DNA of 64,000 nt from Paenibacillus tepidiphilus (GTDB taxonomy: Bacteria; Bacillota; Bacilli; Paenibacillales; Paenibacillaceae), in the NCBI RefSeq assembly GCF_008635795.1, contig NZ_VWRQ01000016.1, forward strand, positions 62,001-126,000, written 5' to 3'. The position numbers and the translations under genes were made by a program. The notes below the pieces were generated by a model, which saw only the letters and a program-made list of their open reading frames with translations, ran no database searches and was not told the origin of the DNA. Below are positions 1 to 6,949 of this stretch, piece by piece (the first letter of the stretch is position 1; every line of letters begins with the position of its first letter).

Positions 1-383
1 TTGATATGCATGAAGACCTGGCCTTTGTCGTCCGTAGCGCCACGCGCGTACAGCTTGTCATCACGGATCTCCGGCTCGAATGGAGGCGTGGTCCACAGAT
101 TCAGCGGATCTACCGGCTGTACATCATAGTGGCCGTAGACAAGCACAGTCGGCTTGCCGGGGGCATGCAGGTAGTCTGCATAGACCACGGGATGACCCGC
201 AGTTGGGAAAAGCTCGATATTCTCGAGACCGGCGCGCTTCAGCGCGTCCATCAACCAGCCCGCAGCGGAGCGGACATCTTCCTTGTGTGCGGACAGGGCA
301 GAAATACTCGGGATTGCCAGCCATTCCTTCAATTCGTTCAGCTGAGCCTCGCGCTCAGTCTGGAAATAAGTTTCATAAGACAT
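1..383 (-). CDS. M20-family dipeptidase/metallopeptidase, N-terminal part (cut by window edge)
   Basis: The first 127 codons are visible; the gene runs off the left edge. The start is the ATG at 383, with an AGGAGGT ribosome binding site at 394-400. The protein begins MSYETYFQTEREAQLNELKE and contains a short-helix N-terminus, then the metal-binding signature VYGHYDVQPVDP (residues about 84-95) followed by LYARGATDDKGQ. That His-x-Asp and the later Asp-Asp-Lys-Gly are the hallmark of M20 (ArgE/DapE/CPG2-type) zinc peptidases, specifically the DUG1/CNDP-like dipeptidase branch. It is expected to be a cytoplasmic enzyme hydrolysing dipeptides. The catalytic Glu-Glu and remaining metal ligands lie outside the window, so activity cannot be judged. 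Family assignment is firm; the exact substrate is unknown. Confidence 0.88.
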   Translation of the reverse strand, partial: MSYETYFQTEREAQLNELKEWLAIPSISALSAHKEDVRSAAGWLMDALKRAGLENIELFPTAGHPVVYADYLHAPGKPTVLVYGHYDVQPVDPLNLWTTPPFEPEIRDDKLYARGATDDKGQVFMHI

Positions 384-533
384 CGTAATATGTACCTCCT
401 TGGAGTGTTGCTCTTGTTCATTATACTGGAGAACACGCTGCGGTTCAAAATAATACCTGTGGGCACTGCAGATGCCGAAAGCAGCCGGAAATACGCGCTA
501 TGCTGTACGATTGTTGATTGAGGACGGCGGGGC

Positions 534-1544
534 ATGATAGACTTGATGCTTGACAGAGGAATATGCCGCTTGGGGAAAGCGGGTGAATTGGAGCGAATAT
601 ACGTGTCAACAGATCAATTTATTTACACCTATGCCACTACAGGGGATGAAGCGTCGTTATGCGCGATGGAGCTGCGCTGCTTGTTCGGCCGGGAGATACC
701 GCCCGATATTTTTGCCAGCACACGCAAGGTGGATGCCAGCCGCAGCCCGTTTATCAAGGAACGGATTGACGTAATGTACACCGCCGAAAGCCTGGAGGAA
801 ATATACATACAGACTGAACAGATTAATGTGGGCGACAGAACATTCAAGGTCATCTTCGTAAAGACCAATGATCTGCCGCGAGCCGCCAAAATCGAATATG
901 ATGAACGCAGAGCCATTGAGCGCGAGATCGGACTGCGCATTGAAGGCGCGGCGGATGTAAAGCGGCCGGAAATCGTATACGGGATTGTGACGCTGGGCGG
1001 ACGCTGGTACTTCGGAACCTATCACAAGAACGACGCCACCTGGTTCCGCCAGATGCAGAAGCCCCGCAGCTACTCCATTGCGCTTGGCACGCGCGTTGCC
1101 CGGGCGGCGGTTAATATGGCTGTTCCCGACCCGCAGGGGGTTAGAGCCATTGATCCCTGCTGCGGCATCGGAACCGTGATGATTGAGGCACTGTCTATGG
1201 GCATCGACATCGTTGGGCGGGACATCAATCCCCAGATCGCTACCGGGGCGCGGGCGAACATCGCCCATTTCGGATTTACTGCCGAGGTAACCCTGGGCGA
1301 TATTGCCGACATCCAGGAGCATTATGATGTGGCGATCGTGGACATGCCTTATAATTTGTATTCCAGCATTACCCCGGAGGAGCAGTTTGCTATTCTTTAT
1401 CATACCCGCCGGATTGCCGACCGGGTGCTGATTGTGGCGATTGAAGCAGTGGACGAGATGATCCAGAGAGCAGGATTTGAAATAATTGACCGCTGCATAG
1501 CCTGGAAGGGCTCATTCTCGCGCCATTTGATGCTGTGCCGATAA
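534..1544 (+). CDS. TRM11/THUMP-type SAM-dependent nucleic-acid methyltransferase
   Basis: This is a 336-residue protein. The C-terminal half is a Rossmann methyltransferase: a SAM-binding motif I of the form DPCCGIGTVMIEAL (about residues 204-217) and a motif IV DMPYNL (about 273-278), a variant of the (D/N)PPY signature of amino-group methylation on nucleic acids. The N-terminal half (YIYT-like start, then a region rich in charged residues) resembles the RNA-binding part of TRM11/TrmG10-like enzymes, so tRNA guanine-N2 methylation is the likeliest reaction. The ATG at 534 has a GAGGA site nine bases upstream; a GTG at 603 would start closer to where homologues usually begin (STDQFIYTYA), so the first 23 residues are doubtful. 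The Nudix gene follows after 39 bases and is probably cotranscribed. Confidence 0.75.
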   Translation: MIDLMLDRGICRLGKAGELERIYVSTDQFIYTYATTGDEASLCAMELRCLFGREIPPDIFASTRKVDASRSPFIKERIDVMYTAESLEEIYIQTEQINVGDRTFKVIFVKTNDLPRAAKIEYDERRAIEREIGLRIEGAADVKRPEIVYGIVTLGGRWYFGTYHKNDATWFRQMQKPRSYSIALGTRVARAAVNMAVPDPQGVRAIDPCCGIGTVMIEALSMGIDIVGRDINPQIATGARANIAHFGFTAEVTLGDIADIQEHYDVAIVDMPYNLYSSITPEEQFAILYHTRRIADRVLIVAIEAVDEMIQRAGFEIIDRCIAWKGSFSRHLMLCR

Positions 1545-1583
1545 CATGAACCGGTTTGCCGAATTCAAGGAGGTTGAGCGCTG

Positions 1584-2201
1584 ATGGAACAGAAATGGTT
1601 GACCTGGGCCAAGGAGATTCAGGCCATTGCCCAGACGGGGCTCGCGTATGCCAGGGATGTGTACGATATTGAGCGTTATGAGGCGCTGCGCGGGCTAAGC
1701 GTGGATATTATGGCCAATTACACCTTTGAGAGCAAAGAGAAGATCCGGCTGGCCTTTGCGGGTGACGACGGCTACTGTACACCGAAGACGGATATCCGCG
1801 GCGTGATTTTTCAGGAAAATAAAATTCTGCTGGTGCGTGAAAAGCTCGACGGCAAATGGGCACTGCCCGGCGGCTGGGCCGATATCGGCCTGTCTCCGAG
1901 CGAGGTGGCGGTTAAGGAAATAGCCGAGGAGTCAGGCTTTCAAGCGGAGGCCGTGCGTCTGCTTGCGGTACTGGACAAGAAATTTCATCAGCATCCGCCC
2001 GAACCGTATCATGTATATAAGATGTTCATCGAGTGCCGGATTGTCGGCGGCAGTGCGGCGGAGGGCGTGGAGACGAGCGGCGTCGCTTTTTTTGCCGAGA
2101 ATGAACTGCCTGAGCTGTCCGAGGAGCGCAACACGCCGGAGCAGCTGCGGACGATGTTTGAATTCCTGCGGAATCCCGAAAAGCCGGTTATCTTGGACTA
2201 G
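1584..2201 (+). CDS. Nudix hydrolase with N-terminal Nudix-associated domain
   Basis: This 205-residue protein starts at an ATG behind AAGGAGG. Residues 1-65 form the helical N-terminal domain found on a subgroup of Bacillales Nudix enzymes (the Nudix_hydro_N type, described for hydrolases acting on nucleoside diphosphates linked to another moiety). Residues about 70-190 are the Nudix fold, with the Nudix box GGWADIGLSPSEVAVKEIAE ending in ESGF; the usual REUXEEXGU has Lys in place of Arg, while the metal-binding glutamates are kept. It probably hydrolyses a nucleotide-sugar or other X-linked nucleoside diphosphate in the cytoplasm. The substrate cannot be told from sequence. Confidence 0.85.
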   Translation: MEQKWLTWAKEIQAIAQTGLAYARDVYDIERYEALRGLSVDIMANYTFESKEKIRLAFAGDDGYCTPKTDIRGVIFQENKILLVREKLDGKWALPGGWADIGLSPSEVAVKEIAEESGFQAEAVRLLAVLDKKFHQHPPEPYHVYKMFIECRIVGGSAAEGVETSGVAFFAENELPELSEERNTPEQLRTMFEFLRNPEKPVILD

Positions 2202-2400
2202 CTTGCGGCATACTATATATGAATTAAGCGGTTTCGTTTTATTTAAGACAAAAATTGGTTAATGATATTTATGAAAGCATTTCCAAACCATGGCCGCTGA
2301 TCCTGTAGCTCTAATTTAGGGTGAGACGCGCAACTTTTTGGGTCAGGCGGTCTACATTTTTTCCTCTACGCTGACGATAAGAAATTTAGGAGGGGATCGC

Positions 2401-2553
2401 ATGGAACAAGAAGAATTAAGACTTCCGTTGCAGCAGGAGAAGGTCGAACGTCCTGCAGAAGGCAATATCGCCGCCGGATTGGTCTGGGGTATCCTGATCA
2501 GCATCCCGCTTTGGATTTCGGTCATCGGCTGGATTATGGGCATTTGGCGTTAA
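2401..2553 (+). CDS. small single-pass membrane protein, unknown function
   Basis: A 50-residue ORF begins at an ATG preceded by AGGAGGGG eight bases upstream, an excellent ribosome binding site. Residues 1-21 are polar and acidic (MEQEELRLPLQQEKVERPAE); residues about 25-48 form one hydrophobic segment (AAGLVWGILISIPLWISVIG) suited to a membrane helix. A strong terminator follows 40 bases after the stop, so it looks like a monocistronic unit. I do not recognise a family; similar small proteins with a soluble N-terminus and one TM helix are common in Bacillales and largely uncharacterised. Confidence 0.65.
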   Translation: MEQEELRLPLQQEKVERPAEGNIAAGLVWGILISIPLWISVIGWIMGIWR

Positions 2554-2592
2554 TTGGAGCTGCTTCACGCGAACTATATATGGATGATGAGT

Positions 2593-2629
2593 AAAGGCTG
2601 CCTCTTCGGGATGAAGAAGCAGCCTTTTT
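2593..2629 (+). terminator. intrinsic terminator after the small membrane protein
   Basis: A nine-pair stem, AAAGGCTGC at 2593-2601 with GCAGCCTTT at 2619-2627, closes a 17-base loop and runs into TTTTT. Its A-rich 5' flank means it can also work for the convergent ASCH gene. Confidence 0.85.
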
Positions 2630-2664
2630 GGGTATTAGAGAATTTTATCATTTTTGGGAAGCTT

Positions 2665-3141
2665 TTATTCACTTTGTCCGCGCACATCGACTACCCGGAA
2701 AGTCTCGCAGACGACCGGCATGTGCGGGTCGAAGGATCGGCCGTAGGCTTTGTTCTCGCGGGTAAAATACAGCTCGTGGTTATAACGCCACGATTCCAGA
2801 GAGCGGTTATCCTCGCCCTCACTGTAAGCGAACTCTGCACTAACCTCGTCAAATGGAACAATGTCGACTCTCACCGTCTCTATAATCGCCCGGGGCACGC
2901 CTTCTCCGTCGAGCAGGACCGAATGGCCCCCTGCGAAGGGGACCACCAGCTCCCGTAAGGCGTACAGCTCGTAGTTGGAAGCTGTTCCCGTCTTGGTGCC
3001 GGCAAGCACGAGCGCCAGCAGCTCATCTGCGAGCCGCGGGCTGTCGCCGAAGGCCCAGGCACTGTCGTATTTATCCGCCGTGTCCGGATGCTCTTTCACA
3101 TAACTGTTCCAGTAAGCAGCAATCTCTGCTTGTTTGTCCAT
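2665..3141 (-). CDS. ASCH-domain protein
   Basis: This 158-residue protein starts at the ATG at 3141 (MDKQAEIAAYW), which has AGGAGAG upstream; an in-frame ATG 33 bases further out lacks this spacing. The body matches the ASCH fold: a helical N-terminus (YWNSYVKEHP), the GDSPRLADELLALVLAGTKT stretch (about residues 33-52), strands around VLLDGEGVPRAIIETVRV, and the terminal GxxSLxxWRxxHxxYF region. ASCH proteins are PUA-like beta-barrels thought to bind RNA, and some hydrolyse modified nucleosides such as N4-acetylcytidine. Its stop is 37 bases upstream of the ABC-F stop in the sequence as given, so it lies just upstream of neither gene's promoter; the ABC-F gene is transcribed towards it and the two could share a transcript. 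Specific role unknown. Confidence 0.8.
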   Translation of the reverse strand: MDKQAEIAAYWNSYVKEHPDTADKYDSAWAFGDSPRLADELLALVLAGTKTGTASNYELYALRELVVPFAGGHSVLLDGEGVPRAIIETVRVDIVPFDEVSAEFAYSEGEDNRSLESWRYNHELYFTRENKAYGRSFDPHMPVVCETFRVVDVRGQSE

Positions 3142-3177
3142 TGTAGTCTCTCCTCTTGTCATTTCCCTGCCCAATAA

Positions 3178-5142
3178 TCACAGTGCTTCCGATGCTTCCA
3201 GCCATTCGGCATACAGCCGGTCCAGCTCGGCCTGCGCGGTCTCCCGCTCCTGCTGCAGCCCGGCCAGGCGTCCGGCGTCGCTGGCCAGCGACGGCTCCAG
3301 CATTGCCGCGTCGATGCCGGCCAGCGCCGTTTCTGCGGCAGCGATGCGCTGCTCCCAGTCTGCGGCGGAGCCTCCCTTGCGGGCAGCAGAGCCTGTGCGC
3401 GCCGGGGCCCCTCCGCCGTCAGCGGCGGCCTGACGGGATACGCCCGCCTCTTGAGGGCGGGTGGAGCCGGAGCCGCTGCTGTCCGCAGCCAGGGCCGCTG
3501 CTGCAGCCCGCTCGCGCTGCTTCTCTTTGTAATATTCATAGTTGCCGCTAAATACGCTGAACCGGCTGTCCGCCAGGGTCCACAGCTTGCCGAAGCAGCG
3601 GTTGATGAAATAACGGTCATGCGACACGGCCAGAACGGTGCCGGGATATTCCTCCAGCGCCTCTTCGAGCGCCTCGCGGGAGTCGATATCCAGATGGTTG
3701 GTCGGCTCATCCAGGATCAGCAGGTTCGGGCGGCGGTGCATCAGCACGGCGAACCGCAGGCGGGTCCATTCCCCGCCGGAGAGTGAAGCGATGCTCTTGA
3801 ACACATCGCCGCCGTAGAAGAGGAAGCGGGCCAGCCGGCCGCGGGCCTCGCCTTCCTCCAGGCCTGCCTGCTCGCGGAAGAAGCGCAGCACGGTGAGGCT
3901 GCCGTCCTCCGGCACGGCCTCCTGCGCAAGATAGCCCGGAGCAGTGCGTGAGCCCAGCGTGCAGCTTCCGGTATCCGGCGCCTCCAGGCCGAGGATGATC
4001 CGCAGCAGCGTGCTCTTGCCGGCGCCGTTGCCGCCGATCAGCGCGGCGGTCTCGCCGTAGCGCAGCACCCCGCTCGCTTCCGAGAAGAGCGTCCGCCCGC
4101 CGTAGGCTTTGCCGACTGCATCGAGAACAAGCGCCTGATTGCCGGAGCGGTCCTCCTGCTTTAGCTGCAGGTCCATCGCTTTGCGCTCCAGCACCGGCCG
4201 CTTGACCTTCTCCATCCGGTCCAGCGCCTTCTGCATCGAAGCGGCCCGGCGGTGGAAGGAGGGGTTCGGCGGATTGGAGCGGTTGCCCCATTCAATGAGC
4301 CGTTTGATGCTTTCCTGCATCTGTTTGATTTTCTTCTGCTGCTCCTGGTAATCGGCGAACTGCCGCAGCAGCCGGGCTTCCTTCTCGGTCTGATAGCCGC
4401 TGTAATTCGTATGATAAGTGACGGCTTCGCCATCTTCGATTTCGATGACCTTGTTCACTACCGCATCAAGGAAATAGCGGTCATGCGAGATGACCAGCAC
4501 GGTCCCGCTGTAGGTCTGCAGGAACGACTCCAGCCATTCGATGGCTTCCATATCGAGATGATTGGTCGGCTCGTCGAGCAGCAGGATGTCGGGGGCGCGC
4601 AGCAGCAGCGCAGCAAGCGCAACCTTGGTCTTCTCGCCGCCCGAGAGCGAAGCGAACCCGCGTCCGAATTGGGCGGGAGGAATGCCGAGGCCGGAGGCTA
4701 CACGCTGGATGGCAGCTTCGATTTCATAGCCGCCGGCGCGTTCGAACTGCTCCTGCAGGGCGCCGTACTCCCGCAGCTGACGGTTCCAGGCAGCTTCATC
4801 CGCTGCCGGATCAAGAGCGGCCATTTCGCTCTCCAGCTCCCGCATCCGCCGCTGCCACCCGAGCGGCTCTGCGAAGCTGCGCTGCAGCACGGCATATACA
4901 CTCTCGCCGGCATCCGCATCCTGGATCTGTGCGAGCAGTCCGACGGTGCTGCCTTTGCGGATGGCAATTTGGCCCTGATCCGGCTGGTCTTCACCGCTCA
5001 GCAGATGCAGCAGCGTGGTCTTGCCGCAGCCGTTGCGGCCGATCAGGCCGATCATCTCGCCTTGGCGGATCTCGAAGGTCACGTCGCTCAGCACCAGCTG
5101 GGCGCCGTGGTATTTCTGAATATGCTGGCATGAAATAATCAT
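3178..5142 (-). CDS. ABC-F family ATPase (ribosome-associated, possible antibiotic-resistance factor)
   Basis: A 654-residue protein with two ABC domains and no membrane segment. The first has Walker A GRNGCGKTT (about residues 36-44), signature LSGGEKTK and Walker B DILLLDEPTNHLD; the second has GGNGAGKST, LSGGEWTR and NLLILDEPTNHLD. Between them is the charged P-site tether (with EWGNRSNPPNP). A glutamate- and alanine-rich coiled C-terminal extension follows. This is the architecture of ABC-F proteins, which act on the ribosomal E site; the group includes translation factors (EttA, YfmR) and ribosome protection factors (VmlR, Vga, Lsa). The start at 5142 (MIISCQHIQKY) has AAAAGGAG upstream. 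A leader ORF and terminator lie upstream on the same strand with no clear promoter in the 55 bases between, which favours the drug-inducible resistance type. Which drug, if any, is unknown. Confidence 0.9.
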   Translation of the reverse strand: MIISCQHIQKYHGAQLVLSDVTFEIRQGEMIGLIGRNGCGKTTLLHLLSGEDQPDQGQIAIRKGSTVGLLAQIQDADAGESVYAVLQRSFAEPLGWQRRMRELESEMAALDPAADEAAWNRQLREYGALQEQFERAGGYEIEAAIQRVASGLGIPPAQFGRGFASLSGGEKTKVALAALLLRAPDILLLDEPTNHLDMEAIEWLESFLQTYSGTVLVISHDRYFLDAVVNKVIEIEDGEAVTYHTNYSGYQTEKEARLLRQFADYQEQQKKIKQMQESIKRLIEWGNRSNPPNPSFHRRAASMQKALDRMEKVKRPVLERKAMDLQLKQEDRSGNQALVLDAVGKAYGGRTLFSEASGVLRYGETAALIGGNGAGKSTLLRIILGLEAPDTGSCTLGSRTAPGYLAQEAVPEDGSLTVLRFFREQAGLEEGEARGRLARFLFYGGDVFKSIASLSGGEWTRLRFAVLMHRRPNLLILDEPTNHLDIDSREALEEALEEYPGTVLAVSHDRYFINRCFGKLWTLADSRFSVFSGNYEYYKEKQRERAAAAALAADSSGSGSTRPQEAGVSRQAAADGGGAPARTGSAARKGGSAADWEQRIAAAETALAGIDAAMLEPSLASDAGRLAGLQQERETAQAELDRLYAEWLEASEAL

Positions 5143-5197
5143 AGGGATTCTCCTTTTAGAATGCCCTCCGCGCGGCCCGTGCCGGTGAACCGGACAC

Positions 5198-5229
5198 AAA
5201 AAGGCCGCAGGGAAATTCCCCGCGGCCTT
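5198..5229 (-). terminator. intrinsic terminator / candidate attenuator in the ABC-F leader
   Basis: On the minus strand, AAGGCCGC pairs with GCGGCCTT (5222-5229 with 5201-5208) and the stem continues through one mismatch into GGGAA/TTCCC, then ends in TTTTT. It lies 21 bases after the leader ORF stop and 55 bases before the ABC-F start. A downstream copy of GGCCGC at 5171-5178 could compete for the 3' arm. Placement inside the leader implies readthrough control. Confidence 0.75.
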
Positions 5230-5249
5230 GATACACTTCAGTCAGGATC

Positions 5250-5414
5250 TTACATCCGTCCGGGTGCAGGCAGAATAGGCATTTCACAATGTTGTGTTCG
5301 TATTGGGTTCATGTAAATGGACAGACTTCTCCCGTTGTTGGCATTTGCATGAACGATGCCGGACATGATATTTACCAGCCGGCTTCCAATACTGTTGGTC
5401 ACATTGCGATCCAT
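5250..5414 (-). CDS. 54-codon leader ORF upstream of the ABC-F gene
   Basis: The ATG at 5414 follows AGAGGAGGTG at good spacing, so translation is very likely. The 54-residue product starts MDRNVTNSIGSRLVN and ends with PILPAPGRM, proline-rich near the stop. The stop lies just before the terminator at 5198-5229. The putative promoter at 5449-5477 drives it, and the ABC-F gene appears to depend on the same transcript. It may be a regulatory leader peptide whose stalled translation lets polymerase pass the terminator (as known for B. subtilis bmrB-bmrCD and for uORFs of ABC-F genes in Listeria), or an independent small protein. No family recognised. Confidence 0.6.
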   Translation of the reverse strand: MDRNVTNSIGSRLVNIMSGIVHANANNGRSLSIYMNPIRTQHCEMPILPAPGRM

Positions 5415-5448
5415 TTCTCCCACACCTCCTCTGCACAAAGTTATTGCT

Positions 5449-5477
5449 AGTGTACCCAATATTCCGGAATTTAGCAA
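5449..5477 (-). promoter_or_regulatory. sigma-A-like promoter for the leader ORF and ABC-F gene
   Basis: On the minus strand, TTGCTA (5472-5477) and TACACT (5449-5454) are separated by exactly 17 bases. Each matches four of six consensus positions. The predicted transcript starts near 5442, giving a 27-base 5' UTR before the leader ORF. Confidence 0.5.
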
Positions 5478-5583
5478 GAGAGAAAGTAAACGAACTTACC
5501 GGAGATACGAATGAGTGAGAAACCGGGCGGCCTTGCTCCGCAGTGGGGAGGGCCACCGGGCGGGTGCCGCTCCCGGTGCCCCG

Positions 5584-6123
5584 CTATACGGTATAACGCA
5601 GGACCAGCCCGCCATATACAAAAGCGGCGACGATCACTAATGCAGGATGCAGCTTAAGCTTTTGCATCGCCACGAATGCGATTGCGGCAATAACCAGCGT
5701 CTGAACGATCCCGATGGATTCGGCCGGACTCTTGGCCATCTGAAAGGTCAGTACAGCCATCATAATGGCGATGACCGGCTGCACCAGCAGTGTCATGCCT
5801 TTAACTACCGGAGACTGCTTGTATTTCTGCAGCACATTCAGCAGAACGATCAGCGCGGCGGCGGAAGGCAGAACCGTAGCGAGCAGGGCGACAGTAAAGC
5901 CGAGCCAGCCCAGAACGTCATAGCCGACATAGGCGGCGATTTTGGTGGCAATCGGTCCGGGTAAGGCGTTGCCCAGTGCCAGCATATTGGAGAACTCTTC
6001 ATCGTTCAGCCAGCCGTAGTGCGGGACAATTTCCTCATACATCAGCGGGATGGAGGAGGGACCGCCGCCGTAGCCCAGCACATTGGCCATGAAAAAGCCG
6101 TAAAGCAGCTCAAGCCATTCCAT
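5584..6123 (-). CDS. chromate-type transporter, half-size CHR protein (second of pair)
   Basis: 179 residues with about six hydrophobic segments. It carries the CHR-family motifs near the N-terminus: FFMANVLGYGGGPSSIPLMY (about residues 11-30) and NALPGPIATKIAAYVGY (about 52-68). Bacillales encode this family as two half-length subunits in tandem (YwrA/YwrB, Chr3N/Chr3C in B. subtilis) that are thought to form a heterodimer in the membrane. The start ATG overlaps the stop of the upstream half in a TGATG arrangement, so translation is coupled. Members exporting chromate are known, but many bacterial ones have untested substrates; the assignment is to family only. Confidence 0.85.
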   Translation of the reverse strand: MEWLELLYGFFMANVLGYGGGPSSIPLMYEEIVPHYGWLNDEEFSNMLALGNALPGPIATKIAAYVGYDVLGWLGFTVALLATVLPSAAALIVLLNVLQKYKQSPVVKGMTLLVQPVIAIMMAVLTFQMAKSPAESIGIVQTLVIAAIAFVAMQKLKLHPALVIVAAFVYGGLVLRYTV

Positions 6124-6701
6124 CAGGCGGTTCCCCCTTTGTTGCGTTTCGCGAGAATACGGTAATGCACAGCGCCGTACCCCAGGAAGAGGACAATCAC
6201 TATGGCCGGATGGACATGCAGCACTTCCAGCAGCAGCAGTGCGAGCGCAAGGAAGGCAATGCCGGCGGCGATGCCAAGCCCCTTGAACGCTTTCTGGGCA
6301 AATTCATAGGCCATAATGCCGAGCATCACGGCGATGACGGGCGAGACGGCGGCAATCATACCGGCGACGACCTTGGAGCCGGCTAAATAGTGAACCGCCG
6401 AGAGCAGCAGCAGCATGGCGACGCAGCTCGGCAGGATATGCGCCAGTACGGAGAGCAATGCGCCCTTGACGCCTTTGAGCCGATACCCCAGATAAGCCGC
6501 CATCTTGGTGGCAATGGGTCCGGGCAAAGCGTTGGCGATGGCCAGCGTCTCTCCGAATTCTTCGTCGGTCAGCCAGCTGTAGCGGGCGACGGCATCGTGA
6601 CGGATCAGGGGGATGACCGACGGCCCGCCGCCGTAGCCGAGGATCCCGGTACGGACCATGGACAGGGTTAGCTGTACATAAGGATTGTTTGTGTTCTTCA
6701 A
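6123..6701 (-). CDS. chromate-type transporter, half-size CHR protein (first of pair)
   Basis: 192 residues, starting from a TTG at 6701 that has AAAGGAGG ten bases upstream. The CHR motifs are RTGILGYGGGPSVIPLIR (about residues 17-34) and NALPGPIATKMAAYLGY (about 62-78), followed by hydrophobic segments typical of six or so membrane helices. It is the partner of the downstream half-size gene, overlapping it by a few bases. The pair is transcribed away from the gamma-glutamyltransferase gene across a 248-base gap. In B. subtilis, ywrA, ywrB and the gamma-glutamyltransferase-like ywrD are also neighbours, so this linkage looks conserved. Confidence 0.85.
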   Translation of the reverse strand: MKNTNNPYVQLTLSMVRTGILGYGGGPSVIPLIRHDAVARYSWLTDEEFGETLAIANALPGPIATKMAAYLGYRLKGVKGALLSVLAHILPSCVAMLLLLSAVHYLAGSKVVAGMIAAVSPVIAVMLGIMAYEFAQKAFKGLGIAAGIAFLALALLLLEVLHVHPAIVIVLFLGYGAVHYRILAKRNKGGTA

Positions 6702-6827
6702 GTCGGACCTCCTTTGACTTTACACCATTCTCTTTACTCCATAGGATGGATCAGTTCCCGGTTTTTGAGTCCATTTTATGCATTCTGAAGCCGGGGTACC
6801 ATACGGGGGGAACCGGCCGGCTTAATC

Positions 6828-6846
6828 TTTGTGCATGACTCACAAA
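6828..6846. promoter_or_regulatory. inverted repeat in the chr / gamma-glutamyltransferase divergent gap
   Basis: TTTGTG (6828-6833) and CACAAA (6841-6846) form a perfect six-base inverted repeat with a seven-base spacer, roughly mid-way between the divergent starts at 6701 and 6950. It is a plausible operator for either direction; the regulator is unknown. Confidence 0.35.
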
Positions 6847-6949
6847 AATCAGGCGCGTTTTTGCTCATAGCGGCTCCCGCGATTGACAGGGAATTTCCCG
6901 GTGCAGTTAAATGGCACTAATCGGATTAAGGGAAGGAGCCATTCGTGTC

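Noticed and set aside
5549..5578. CACCGGG/CCCGGTG hairpin after the chromate-type genes
   Set aside because: No T-tract on either strand and low-complexity GC-rich surroundings; not listed as a terminator.
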